Shown here piece after piece: positions 1-12,165 of a stretch of DNA of 64,000 nucleotides; the first letter of the stretch is position 1, and each line of letters begins with the position of its first letter. The position numbers and the translations under genes were made by a program. The notes under the pieces were generated by a model, which worked only from the letters and a program-made list of their open reading frames with translations, ran no database searches and had not been told where the DNA came from. The stretch comes from Brachypodius melanocephalos. Its lineage: Eukaryota > Chordata > Aves > Passeriformes > Pycnonotidae. The DNA lies in assembly GCA_013398615.1 (NCBI GenBank), contig VZSR01003798.1, forward strand, positions 7,780,258-7,844,257. Reading direction: 5' to 3'.

Positions 1-1190
1 TGAGCTCTATTTGCACTTTGACAGTATTAAAATTCTACAAGTTTCCCAGAAACTGGAAGCTAAGCAAAGCAGATGAGGTAAGAGACAGATGTATAATTTT
101 ATTTTCAGGCATTTAACCCATTCCCCTACCAAAACCTCTCCCTATACAAACATCTGGAGAGCCTGTACCCCAAAATGAAGGAACAGGCACAAAAAGCCAA
201 GCTCAGGGCAGCCAGAAACTGCTGACCAAGTCCAGGAGCAATGTCCTCAGAGCCATCCCTGGTCACCACTCGCTCACCAATCCCCTTCATGTCCCTGGGG
301 TTCCCTCCAGCACTGCTCAGACACCATAATAAGAACACAGCTCCCACAGCCTAATCTTTGCTTGCTGACACCCACCAATACTTGCTTGTCTTGAAACGAC
401 ATTTTTGTTCAAGAATCTGGAAAGAACAGACAGGTACAAGTTATTCATTAAGCAATTTTTAAAATCTTGTATATTTTACTTGAGATACAAACAACAAAAC
501 CCACAAACTCTTCTCTAAATTATATTGTTACTCATCTACATCAGACAGTGGAAAGATGGTGAACCTGGTTCTTAACTCCCCAAATGTACCAAACCTCCCT
601 TGTTTCAATGCATTGCTTATTTGTACCCTGCTTTATCAATTTTTGAGACCTACTTGGATGAAGTTTTTGGTTTGGTTCCATTGTGAGAGCAATGTTCCCT
701 CACAGTGTCCCATGCAGAGCAATGCTTCTGTACAATGTCTATAAAAATTCAAGCTCACTTTTCAAAGTAGGGCTGAGCAAAAATGAGCAACAAGAGTAGA
801 GCCTTAAGACAACACCAGAAGTGGCACACACAAAATATTGAAATTCTGATAATGTAAGTTTTAAAACAAAAATCTGATGTCTCATAACTAAGTCATGAGA
901 CCTCATCAGCTCACTACAGCAGTCTCAGTGCCTCCTCTAAAAGCCAGGCTGTGTCCAGGGAGCCATCTTCTTAATATTTCTCAGTAGAAGGTAGTCTGAG
1001 CACAATTGCCTCTAATTTTACTTACCTCATTTGCTTGGTATCTCAGATTTTGATAATGGCTGGCACTTCTGATGCATTTTAATATGGTTTAAAAAGGAAT
1101 CAGGCTGAATAAAGAAAAGAAGATGCTATTGTCTCCTTTCCCTGTGTAGCTGAAATCTAATTGCAAGCCCATTTTCCTGGCAGAGCTACC
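1..1190. other. Gene-free AT-rich sequence
   Basis: Ordinary AT-rich sequence with frequent stop codons in all frames. The open frames present are short (73 codons or fewer), begin at chance ATGs and resemble nothing I recognise. No repeat family, promoter or RNA gene could be picked out. Confidence 0.7.
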
Positions 1191-1720
1191 AGTTTTTCAC
1201 ACAGGTCTCATTCCTAAAGATGTGCACTGCAGTTCAGTACAAGGAATTAACAGCTGCCAGAGCAGGAATTGTTCAAAAGCACAGCCAGAGCCTGGGCAGC
1301 CTGTGGGGAGATCATGCCTGGGGACAGGGGAGATGGAAAGATCCCTCAGCACTGGGGGCAAGGGTCTGGGTCTGTAATTGGGAGGGAGGTGGGAGCAGGA
1401 AGGAACAGGACCCCCATCCTGGGGGCTGCCTGAGGGGAGGCTGCACAGCTGGGCAGCTGTGGCTGGACAGAACAAGCAAGGCAGAAGCCCCAGTGCAGAG
1501 TTCAGGACACATCACAGAGGAGCACAAAAGGCCCTTTTGGGGGGCATTTGTGCCAGATGGACACCAGTGCTTTCCCCTGCCAGCAGCCCCCATGCCCTCT
1601 CCCCTGGATGTTCCTGCTCCAGCAGCAATGGCTGTGACCTCTGCAGGCTGTTCAGTGTGCTCACAGAGCCAGAGGACTCCAAATTAGCAAATGAATATTT
1701 AATCAATTAATATCAGGCGA
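1191..1720. other. GC-richer patch dense in overlapping open frames, unidentified
   Basis: This patch is visibly richer in G and C than its flanks. It holds plus-strand frames at 1220-1687 (155 codons) and 1378-1710 (110 codons), and minus-strand frames at 1197-1475 (92) and 1312-1593 (93). Open frames on both strands at once are what GC-rich sequence gives, because stop codons are AT-rich. The translations are rich in Gly, Pro, Ser, Cys and Trp with no domain pattern I recognise. It could be an old degraded retroelement, a GC-rich non-coding patch or, less likely, an unrecognised exon. I do not call a gene here. Confidence 0.4.
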
Positions 1721-3177
1721 GTGTGACAGACTCAGATAAGCCAGTCTATTCCACAGTGGGAAATCACTAACGTTTCATTAAACAGAGCATGTTTCCATGC
1801 ACACCTCGTGTAAAACACAAGTAATAAAACAAAAGGGAAAATAAGCCCATTTCCACAAACTCCTCTGCAGATTATTTTTTTTTTAATGTATAACACAGCA
1901 GCATCAAGTCTTTGGTAGCTATCTAAGAAATAAAAACTAAAATCTGCAAATTATTTTAGTTCCAGACTCACTGAAAAGGAAGTTGTCCTACACTTCTCAT
2001 GGGTTTTTTTAAAACATCCCAAATTCAAACAAAAGTCTGAACCTCATTCCCTGGTTGAGGATGTCAAAGAGCAGCAGTAGGCATGAAAAACATTGCAGTT
2101 CATCACTCACAGAAAATGCTCTGTACCTGTTCAAAGCAGCAGCACCTTCCTTCCGTGAGCAGAACTGGCTGCCCTTGCCCATTTTTGGCACCCCAGCTCA
2201 GGAATGTCTGGTCAAGGCATTTGCAGAACCCAAACAGGGCACCTCTACCACAACCCTTTTCACCAGCTGGATTTTTCAGCAGCCCCTCCATGGGCACCTC
2301 ATCCTTCCTGGGCAGGAACGTGGGAGCACATTGTGTTCCCAATTTCAGGCATCAGGAGCCTCAGGAGCAAGTCTGGGAACTTCTTGCTCCACTCACAGAG
2401 AAATAAATAAAAATAAAATGTAATTTTTTTTTAAAGCACAACAAATAATTATTTAAAAAGTAGACACTTTCGTTGTCACCACACACACACCCTGCAGGCA
2501 CAATTGCTGAACCAGCATAGGTATGATTTTCAGTGGAAGGCAAAAATGGATCTGCTCTTTTGTCACACCAGCTTGCACAGAGCTCTCAATGAGGTTAAAT
2601 TACAAGCTACAGACACAGGTAAGGGTGGCCCATCAAACCCATGCTTTTGAGAGTTTTCATGAAGGATACAGAACCTCGTGCAACAGCTCTGGGGGTGCTA
2701 TTCCCTCAAGGGCTCAGGGCTTTTAGCTTTTCAGAGATGGTAATTGGCTCCACTCCCCAGAGTGGATTTATGTCTGCTTATTTCCATGGATGGTTTTTTT
2801 ATCTGTGACAGTAATTGCTGTCCATCCCCATGTGCAGTTTTCACCTTATATTGTTAGAAATTCCGTGCTGCTGTTAGAGTGCACCAGGCACTGATTTCCC
2901 AGATCACCACCATTCCAGTTCCAAACCCCACATCCTCAAAACTTCTTGCTGATCAGGAGCTCACACAGACCAGCAGCCACCTGTGACTGTGCTTAATTTA
3001 CAGCAGAGACGCATTCTTCCTAGGAAAAATATCTGAATATTCCCTTTCAAGCATTAGTTGAAAGTAGCTAGATTGTCCAGCGGCACCGGCAACTTTGGGG
3101 ATGGTGAATGGGAACTTCACCAGGGTTTTCCTGCCTCGTCATTCTCCAATCATACTCAAAACAGCACAAGGGCTGTC

Positions 3178-3201
3178 AAAAAAAAAAAAAAAAAAAAAAA
3201 A
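3178..3201 (+). repeat. Poly-A tract, 24 A
   Basis: An uninterrupted run of 24 A follows GGCTGTC. The sequence before it shows no retroelement or processed-gene body that I recognise and no AATAAA signal close upstream, so I call a simple repeat rather than a retroposon tail. Confidence 0.95.
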
Positions 3202-6200
3202 GCTCTCAGTGCAACAAAGCTGTTGCATTTCAGATCCTTAGAAGTGTCCTTTCTGGAATTCCTTGGTTAAAAAGTTAAGGCACAGTGGGAGACAAGGAAA
3301 AATATCCATTTTCTTTTTTTCATCCCCAGGAAAAACAAACTCCCACAAATATCTTTTTCATTGGTATGTACCTTTTCCTCTAAGAAAAGGAAAAATCCTT
3401 TGCTATATTTAAGAAAACACAGCAACCAAGCCAACTGTCCTCTGAGGCTTTACAAATACTCTAAATCCCTTGCAGAAGCAGACTTCTTGTTTTAAATGGG
3501 AATTTGCAACCTGTGTCTGGATTCTGCCAAAACATGCAGCTCCTACCCTTCGGTTCATGTACAAGGATAAGCCATTTGCTTGGGAATGAGATCCTTCTCA
3601 GGATGTAATTAAGAAAAAGTCTATTTTAGAGCAGGATAGCTGCCCTGCAGGTTATGCATTGAAATTCCTCTACTGCACAGCTGATAGCCAAGGAGGCTTC
3701 TTTTAATAAAATCTAAATTTGCCTTTAGCCTTCCTGTAAATGTGGTATTTACCTTATGTTAACAATCTCTCAGTGATGATAATAAATGCACTGAAGACAG
3801 AAAAGAAATACAATTCCATACAGCAGAGTATCTGTGTGAGAAAACAATAGCACTACATTCTTCTGTGCAGTAGCATCTGCCAAGTCTGATAAGCAACTGC
3901 AAGAAAACACTTTTTTAATGTATAAATCATGATCCCTGTACAACTCACAGAAGAAAATTTGAATTGCCTGGACAAAAACCTGAGCAATGCAGTGCTCTGG
4001 AATTACAACCCTGGATTTTACTTACTTATCTGCCTTGCAGCTGGAATAGTATCACCTCCAAATACAGTCTTTGTACTCCAAAAGAAATCCCATTATCAAA
4101 TGGAGAAAAAGCTGTTTAAATCTGAGGCTGTGGACAGCCTTTTGCTTTCAGGAAACAAGTTCTTTTTTTTTTCCATGTATATTTGAATATAAATATTTTC
4201 CACGCAAGAAATTATTATACAATGTGTCTCAATATAAACATTAAAACAAATAAGCTAGAATCTACCATATTACACTTCAAACAGTGGAACCGCAATTAAG
4301 CTGGAAGAAAACACCCTGACTGCACTCAAAATTATGAGCAGATCCTCTGAATTGAACTATGTGGAGTTTATATCTAAGAGTGAAAAATACATCACAATAT
4401 TACCCTCAAAATTAGGGCAAGAGTGCTTAGGACACGAGAAACTCTATTTTGTTGGCAAAATACAATATCAGCCCTGTGCCAAGCCATGGCAGCTGAGGTG
4501 TCTTGGAGTTTATTCAGCAAGAGATCTCCCTGATGCAGACTGGGTTTTCTCCACACTACTTTTAATTGTGAGGAGGTTGTTCTGATTCTCCAGAAGGAAG
4601 AGCTACAGACAGTAAGTGAACTCCATGCAAACTTTAGACAAATTATGTGAATAATATATATGTGTGTCCCTCTCTGCTTGGACCCTTCTCGCTCACCACA
4701 GCAAGGAAGAGCAGAGAAGACGAAGTTTCCTCCAGCAAACCACCAAAGTGCTGTGCCCCAGCCCAGATTCTTCTCTTCAGCCCTGGCAGGAGCAAATTCA
4801 TGCAGTATCCAAAAAATAACTAGCATAAGGCACAAAAGATTCAGTGAATTTTGTAAGCATAAAACTTCTGAGGATGAATCTTAGAATTTGTACTTTTGGG
4901 GGTTGGTAACGCTAATCCTACTACTGAAACCTCTGAGCACCTCTGAATGGTCATTACCATGAGCACCTGACAGGTACATTATACACTCACAGCAAATACT
5001 TAAACAAGCAGAAAATCAGCCAAAGAGCTCTGTTCATTTGCATAATTTGCCAGTGCCTGTAATGTGTCTGCTTGCAAGTAGTAGAAATGTCAAAATACAC
5101 TTACAGTAGTAGATGATGCTGAATGTTTGATTCCAGGGTCTTTAAATCCAGAATACACTTAATTTAGAAATACAGTACTAAGGCAAATGCCCCTTTCAGC
5201 TAAACATATTTCAAGTATATGGGCAGTTTATAATTTTAAAAGTATTTTTATGGGAATACAGCATTAGAAATATCTTAGTATTATGCTAAACTCTTGTGTC
5301 TGCATTTTTACAGGAAACATGAAGTTTAAGGTACCCCAGCCAGGCATTTATAGATGAAGGATGCACTGATTTCCTCAAGTTAGCTGTTGCAAAATCGGTT
5401 GCTCTGCACAAAATTCAAACCCAGGAGGATTAAAGAGTTCAAATTAAAACATTCAAATGGATAATCAGTGATGACCATCTCATTCCCTCTGGTATTGATT
5501 TTGGAAGACCAACAAGTGCCTTCCAAAAGTAGGAAGCCCCTGCTTTAATATTTATGATGCAGTCACAGGAGATAAGGGCTTTTCTGGCCATTTTTGTTCA
5601 ATGCCCTCCTGCCACTGCCAAAACTGAGACAGGGATGTGGCACCACTCCATATCTGCCTCACCATCAGGTGACAATGCAGCAGCGTGCATCCCAAGAAAA
5701 ATTACCAGTGATTTCAGGGGAGTTGGGGGAAAGGTAATTTGACCAGGAAATCACGTTTCAAATCTGTCGGGCTGAATTGGGAAATGAGATTGTCTTTAAT
5801 AGGAAAAAAAACTTAACGAAAAATATATTTTAAAAGTTACAAACACTCACGTTCGATTAAGAAAATACATTTTTCAACTGAAAGAGTAACTCAGTCACAT
5901 TTGAATGTCCTGGATTTCTATTTTTCTTTGTCTTGCTTTGTTACATTTTAATGCCAGAAAAGTAGCTTTTTAACTAAGCAACAGCTGGAGTCAGGCTCTG
6001 GGAATTATTGTGTTTTCATCTATGCTTGGTCCGACTCCTAACGAGACCACTTCCTCTGGAGGGAATCAAAGTGTTTTACATCACAGGGTCACAAGCTATG
6101 ACACATGTAAGTGCTCTGCAGGAATCCAACTAAAACATTTGCACACAGAAAGGACTGGAAAAAATTGTTTCCATTAAGTCTCGTTCATTGACTCTTTAAA

Positions 6201-6452
6201 ATTCCTGCAAATTCCACATTCTGCCTCTTGTTTTGTTTGTGGACCATAACATTGGCTTATGCATTCAGCCTGTGTTATGAAATTCAGCTGCACCCAGAGC
6301 AGAGCAGCCAACGCTGAGGACTCAACAAAACATGAGATGCAGGTACAAACTCTCTCCCTTCCTTCCATGTGTTTCTGCAGCAGTTTGATACGGGGGAGAG
6401 AAACTGAAGATTCCAGCTTTGCATAATTTCATTTTAGAGAACAAGCCCACAC

Positions 6453-6540
6453 CAAAAAGAACCCAAAATAAACCAACAACAACAAAAAAAAAAAAAACCC
6501 AAAAACAAAAACAAAAAAAAACCAAACAAAAAAAAAAACC
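6453..6540 (+). repeat. A-rich low-complexity tract
   Basis: A stretch made almost entirely of A with interspersed C, including CAACAACAA and a 14-A run at 6484-6497, followed by AAAAAC-type repeats. The poly-Phe and Val-rich minus-strand translation across it (6322-6621) is an artefact of this composition. Confidence 0.9.
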
Positions 6541-8151
6541 ACCAGAAGCATAAGAAAGTCCAGAAGTTTTAAAAGCTCTAGCCTGAAGCAGAAACCTCCA
6601 ACAATCTGTCTGACCTTGCAAATGAATGTGGGCTACTTAAATACAGACAACCCAACTGGAAGTTGCATCTATGTCCAAAGATGACAGCAGTGAAATTTTA
6701 ATCTTTTAAAAACACTCGACCATCCATGTGGAGCACAAGCACTCCTTTAAACTCATTTCATTGGACAACGGACAACAGAAGTGTTTTAAGGGCTTTCAGC
6801 AATCTCCCTCCACCTGTTCTGTTCCTCCAGGCAGGCTCTTCCTTCCAGGTCTATTTTTGGCTGACCTGGTGACTGAACCGCAGCAGAACGCACAATGCAA
6901 TATCCCCTGAAGTCTGGCTGACTGGTTCATATTTTACCATCACTGCCATATTCCAGGTTTCTGGCTCCAGCTATGTCTTTCCCATGCCTTGCCCTGCCTG
7001 AAGGCTTCTGAAAAGCTGCACTTTCCCAACTGCTGCCATGAAGAGGCACATTCCTCTCAAAAATTCCACCTGAACAACCCAGTTCCTTTGTTCTGTAAGG
7101 GATGGGGATGTGAGTTTTAAAGAAAGTCATAAAAACATAAACACTATCACAACCAAGAGGGTTTAAAAGTCTCCTCCTGAGCACCCAGATTTATCTCTCC
7201 AGGCACAATCCCTGTGTGTTAAGAGGGAGGGATGCAATGCCATGGGCACACTGAGCACAGCAGTGAGCTCCCCATTCCCACTGTGTGCCAGGAGGACCTT
7301 ACAGAGCAAGATGTGTTTGTTCCACAGAACAGAGCCCATTTGCACTGTTCCACATTCTCCTTTCACAACCTGCACTGAGGCACCTCAGTATCTGCCTCCT
7401 CACCGCAGAGATTCTCATGTGTGGCCACCTGAGAGCAGCAGGACAAATCAATAGAAAGGAGTACCTGTGGCTGAGAAACCTTTACAGCTTTTCACACCTC
7501 AGAAGGCCTGGGAAAGAAAGAAGTGCCCAGCACACATCCCCACAGGCATATGCCATCAGCAGAACCTCAGATTCCACCTCTGAGAGACAACCACAACTCC
7601 TCTAAATCAGAAAAAAATCGTCTGCCTGCTTAGTCATCACCCAACATCAACGTCTAATAATCCCTAAATAGCTACACCACCCTATGAAAACTGCTTTCAT
7701 TACATTTCCCCAAAATAAAAATGCTTTAGTGGAAAGAGGTTATGCCTGCCTACAAGTATTCCCCAAATTTTTGCCAAAGGAGCTGCAGGAGCCACACATA
7801 AGCTGCTGTAATTGTTTAATGACTGAGAAGAATAAGCCAAGTTGTGGTCAGAAATCGCATTTCAGGCCAGAACATACAGATAAAGTGAGGCAAACTCATC
7901 AGCCACGATCACTTGATTCCAATGTTTGTTTTCTGTGATGACACTGTCTCTCAGTAGCCCCCCAAAAGTTAACACAAACCCAGACCACTAAATTCATCCT
8001 TTGCTCCTCTGCCATCTGTCCTATATCAGCCAACCAAAGAAGCACAGGTATGTAGCAAACTGAAAAGAGCATCCAACAAATATAGAAATCCTTCTTTGGG
8101 GAGTGAAGCAGAGCCTCCACTGTTCTATGTGGTTTTGCCCTCACCCTCTCT

Positions 8152-8166
8152 ACCACCACCACCACC
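8152..8166 (+). repeat. Short ACC trinucleotide repeat
   Basis: Five perfect ACC units in a row, followed by AT. It is too short to be remarkable, but could be length-polymorphic. Confidence 0.85.
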
Positions 8167-10140
8167 ATAAGATTATGAAATGATGGGTGATACCAGAAAA
8201 TGACCAAAGAGTGACTTATAACACCTTGTTTAGCTTTCATGCTTAATTACCACATGAAGATTTGTACCTGATAGGGCTTGACAGCTCAATTCAGCTTACA
8301 TTTACTACACTCCAAGCCAACAGCAGCATTCCAGAATTCCCATTTCTCCCTGCTACAAAGAGAACTTTTTGGTAACAAGAGTTCTTAAAATTGCACATTG
8401 TGGCTAAACATAAAGAGATAAAGTGAAATACATATCAGGCTTCTCTAAGAGTTTCTATAGAGAACAAAGTGCTCCTCACTGTCAGCTTGAAAGCAGCCAC
8501 CTCCCCTGGCTCCAAGGTGTGCCTTTACACAGGAAAGGTGTGAGGACCTCTGGTATGCAGCATGGCCAAGCACACAAAGGAGCTGCAGCAGCCTGAAGTG
8601 GCACAGATTTCAAAGGCTGAGAACCATGTCTCTCTGGGAGCTTTCCACTGAAGAGCTGCTCACTTTCACAAGGCATCATTTTTTAAAGTAACCACCCTGT
8701 TGAGAGCATTGCTCAAGATTAAAGTTACCAACAAGGAAATTATTTTACTTATTCCTACACCTCAGAAAATATTACAGGCCTAATTAACCCTTCTGTAGAA
8801 CAAGATTGGGATGACTGCAGGACCAGCTGGTTTGTTGGGTGCAGTATTTTATGAAATTCATGCTGAGAGGACACTCCCTAAGCAAAACACTAGTGAGGAA
8901 GTGTGAGCATTAAAAGGAGATCAGTGTAAAAATCTTAATTTTATAGAAAAGGCAAGTACATAAACCAGAACCCTGTTTGTAAGTTCAACAACAAAATATT
9001 ACTCAGATGTTTTTTGCAAGGCAATATGACACTCACTGAAGCTGGGTAATTCAGCTTCAGATAAACTCATATCATCTTTATCCTACCTTCTTGTGTGTGC
9101 TCAGCACTCTGGGGTACCCTGTAACAAAAGGCAGCTGATTACAAACAAATGTCTATCACCCTGCATATTTACCATGATTCCACAAGACTAAACAGAGCTG
9201 TTGGCAGCAGCAGAGAACTATTCTCCTAGGCAGAAAACAAAAAAAAAGAAACACAAAAATTAAGCAAGCACCGGGAGGCAAGGTGACTGCATTTAGCTCC
9301 TTGAGACAGCAAAGAGCATCCAGCTTGTCTCCATGGGTACAAGAACCCAGTGGGTCTGCCAAGGTGACTGCCTCAATGAGATCAGGCTCTGGAGCAATAG
9401 ATATCACTTTGGAGATGGTGGCTATGGGGTATTATTAACAATCAAAAGCTCCTGGATCATGGCTATAGGGCACACAAGCTCTGAAATAACTTCCCCCAGA
9501 GTGATCTGTGAGGAGTCAGGAGACAGGTCTGTCATCCATCCATCCCTGCTATTGGCCCTGTGAACTCCCCCAGGCATTCAATCCCCAAGCAGCCAGCTCT
9601 GAGATTCTGGCAGTGTCACACATTCTGGCTTTTAACTTTTACCACTGGAGCTACAGCTAGGTCTGATGCCAACATCTTTATTGTATAAAAAGAAGCAACA
9701 ACAAGGAAGTTAAGATTATCACCATCACACGTCTGAGACGAGATTGAACAGAATTTAAGTCAAAAAAGAAATAGCATTGTCACAGCCTTAGGGCTTTCCT
9801 CTGCTGACTTCCAAAGGCTGGAGATACACACAGCTGAGATGCTGAGCTTCTCCAGATATTGCAAAAATCCCTCCTAAGGGAAGAAGTCTATTCAGAGAGG
9901 TCACCATCCTTGGGCCTCTGGCCTTGTCCCCGTCTCTTAAGTTTTAAAATCGTATCTGGCCCCCTAAAGAGGTAAAGAGTCTTACTCTTGCTTTGCTGCA
10001 CAATATTTCTGGAGATTTCTGCCATCCATCTCCCCCCCAAAAAAGTCACTAACAGGCCCAGCAGGAGGTGGATCTAACAGGATTCCCAAAAGCACTCTTC
10101 TCACCGCTTTTTCCAGAGGAGCCAAGAAATGCATTACAAG

Positions 10141-10172
10141 TCACTTCCAGTTCCAGTCACTTCCAGTTCCCA
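10141..10172 (+). repeat. Two-copy 16-bp tandem duplication
   Basis: TCACTTCCAGTTCCAG is followed directly by TCACTTCCAGTTCCCA, so the copies differ only at the end. Each copy holds CTTCC, the reverse complement of an ETS-type GGAAG core. I take this as a small replication-slippage duplication with no assigned role. Confidence 0.85.
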
Positions 10173-10604
10173 CTATACCCACAAGATACCCTGCAATTTA
10201 GGGCACATCATTAAACAAAACCCTGGAGATGACAAGATCAAAGCAGTATCCTGCACTTTAAAACATAGGTTCGTCTGGGTTTGCACTCGCTTCTTCTTCT
10301 TTGTATTGTTAAAGCACAGGGTGATGTGGGAGGGAAAGTTGTGAAAACGTTAAGGGGAACGCAGAGGAAAAGGCACAGCTGACAGTAAAATGACAGAGCT
10401 TAATTCTGCCAGATTGTCTGTAGGTGCAAAAGATTTTGTTCAGCTCTGGGGGAGCCTGGGTTTTGAATTATTCTTATTAACTCCTTCCTCAGCCTACCAG
10501 GGCAACAAGCATTTGGAGCCCAAACGACTAATTTATTTAATTTTTATTACCAAACCAAACGAATCAGACTTCCAAAAATGTAGGATGATGGATTCTGCAG
10601 ACAC

Positions 10605-10620
10605 AAAAAAAAAAAAAAAA
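10605..10620 (+). repeat. Poly-A tract, 16 A
   Basis: An uninterrupted run of 16 A after GACAC. No retroelement body is recognisable upstream. Confidence 0.95.
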
Positions 10621-10763
10621 TCAATTTTCCTTCCCATTATTGGTCATCTCTGCCAAGTTACAATTCATCTCACATTTCGTGCATCTGCACTTTAAATCCT
10701 CAAACAGAAGCGTTCACACTGCAGAGCAACAGAGCTGCAGAGTGGGACAAAGAGCTGCAGCCA

Positions 10764-10950
10764 ACGTGTTGTGAGCAGCGCGGTGCGGATCTCTGCTGGC
10801 AGCACAATCTGCTGTGCCATCTCCCCGTTCCGCTCTGCAGCAGGGCAGGCGCCGCTCTCCCGGCCAGCAGCCGAGTTCTTCATTTCACCTGCATTTCCTC
10901 GGCTCCTCGCTGAAGCAGTGAACCAGATGCAGCCGGTTTGCGCTGCCTTT
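10764..10950. promoter_or_regulatory. Short CpG-rich patch, candidate regulatory element
   Basis: About 14 CpG dinucleotides fall within roughly 190 bases here, while adjacent kilobases have very few. The patch includes CAGCGCGGTGCGG, CCCGTTCCGC, GGCGCCGC, CCCGGCC and CTCGGCTCCTCGC. In vertebrate DNA, methylated CpG decays, so local retention suggests an unmethylated element such as a promoter or enhancer, or recent GC-biased sequence. No TATA box or initiator can be assigned and no gene is recognisable beside it. The 147-codon plus frame at 10771-11214 and the opposing 107-codon frame at 10692-11015 are explained by the GC content. A regulatory role is inference. Confidence 0.35.
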
Positions 10951-11078
10951 GACAGGATATTAGCTATTGAGAGGCTGCATACATTAGCTGCCAGAACAGA
11001 TGAGTGCTTTAACACTTACAAATCACGGGAGGGGAGGGATAGAGCAAGAGATCATCCATGTGCTGCTTGCTTAGATAT

Positions 11079-11095
11079 GCTGATATCTTATCAGC
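11079..11095. promoter_or_regulatory. Perfect inverted repeat carrying a GATA-type site
   Basis: GCTGATA and TATCAGC are separated by TCT, making a perfect 7-bp inverted repeat. The right arm reads CTTATCAG, the reverse complement of CTGATAAG, a strong match to the vertebrate GATA-factor consensus; the left arm gives a weaker TGATAT. It lies about 130 bases after the CpG-rich patch. Actual binding cannot be judged from sequence. Confidence 0.35.
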
Positions 11096-11287
11096 TCAAC
11101 ACAGACAAGCCAGATGTGGAGGCGAGGGGAATTCAAGTACAGAAAAAAAAACCTCAACCTGTCTGCAAGCATGTACAGCAGGGTGCAAACTGGAGCGCTC
11201 TCAGAGGTGTTTAGATCCAGCACTACAGAAATTCCAGCTGTCAAAAACTTCTATTGTATATGGAAATTGAAATTCAACCTCCTAGTG

Positions 11288-11313
11288 AAAAAAAAAAAAA
11301 AAAAAAAAAAAAA
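11288..11313 (+). repeat. Poly-A tract, 26 A
   Basis: The longest homopolymer in the window: 26 uninterrupted A after CTAGTG, followed by CACAAAC. No element body is evident before it. Confidence 0.95.
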
Positions 11314-12128
11314 CACAAACCATTGGAGGGTCAGGGCGGGCACAACTTCCTCGATTCAGTGCAGGCAGAGAGCTTATTACTCACATTCCTTAATGGCAAT
11401 CTATTACTGGGGAAATTACATGAATTCTGTTTAATCCCCACATTGCTGCATATTGCTATTTGCTCACATGGGAGTTTCCATTTGTCTCGGCTCTTCACAA
11501 GGTTATTCAAGGGACAGTGCAAAATCTTACAGGAAGGCTAAGAGATCATTCTTCCAGAAGCTCCTCTATAGTAGGAGAAAATAAAATATCTGTTTTCTTT
11601 AGAGGCTAGATAAAAGCTGAGGTTTCCCATATACACATAGTGTTTGTTTAAGTGAGTACAGTAACCTTACATTTGAGGAAACACATTTATTTCTGTATAT
11701 AAACAGAATGATGAAAGATTAAGGACAGCTGTGCATCTGTTTATCCCTAACATATACACTATTATCTGACTTGAGGCTAACAGACATTTTAACCTCTCCT
11801 TCAGCACCTGATCTATCATTTCTTTCATACTTAAATGCCTTCCTGTGGCTGCTCACAGACTGCAGAGCTCCTTGGGGGGGTGGTGGGGAATGGCACTGTT
11901 CTCATCCCACACCTGGGGGAAGGAAGGGGGAGAAGCTCCTCTTTACTCCATCTCACTCCGTACCAGTTTGTTTCTTTCACTCCACAGAGTCCCTGTTTCA
12001 AAAAAAACCCCCAAAAATTAAGAATGTACACAAATTCCTTTAAAGCAAATGGAAAGGGGAAAGACTCAGAATTTAAACTGCAAATCCCACAGTGACTCAA
12101 TTCCTTTATTACCAAGGTGCAGCTCTCA

Positions 12129-12165
12129 GAGCCACCGTAGCTTTTCGCGAGCAGTCAGAACGCGG
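12129..12165. promoter_or_regulatory. CpG cluster with a TCGCGA palindrome
   Basis: Five CpGs occur within about 37 bases, including the self-complementary TCGCGA at 12145-12150 and ACGCGG nearby. TCGCGA is the core of the vertebrate TCTCGCGAGA promoter element, but the flanks here (CTTT and GCA) match that element only partly. The patch is isolated in CpG-poor sequence. Function is unproven. Confidence 0.2.

Larger units (their letters stand above)
1721..10730. other. Long gene-free stretch with low-complexity tracts
   Basis: Nine kilobases of AT-rich sequence without a supportable gene. Visible contents are a 24-A run near 3.2 kb, an A-rich tract near 6.5 kb, a short ACC repeat (8152-8166), a 16-bp tandem duplication near 10.15 kb and a 16-A run near 10.6 kb. 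The longest frame, on the minus strand at 4392-4835 (147 codons), has no recognisable domain, and a plus-strand frame overlaps it at 4660-4884. I regard it as chance. Confidence 0.65.

Noticed and set aside
3178..3201. Poly-A tail of a processed pseudogene
   Set aside because: No degraded coding sequence or polyadenylation signal is recognisable upstream and no flanking target duplication is evident.
4392..4835. 147-codon minus-strand open frame
   Set aside because: No recognisable domain, no splice or promoter context and an overlapping plus-strand frame; consistent with chance.
6322..6621. Hydrophobic minus-strand peptide resembling a membrane protein
   Set aside because: The Phe/Val-rich stretch is the translation of an A-rich low-complexity tract.
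10771..11214. 147-codon plus-strand open frame over the CpG-rich patch
   Set aside because: GC content lowers stop frequency and the opposite strand is also open for 107 codons; no protein family is recognisable.
11254..11541. Lysine-rich plus-strand frame
   Set aside because: The poly-lysine is a translated 26-A run.
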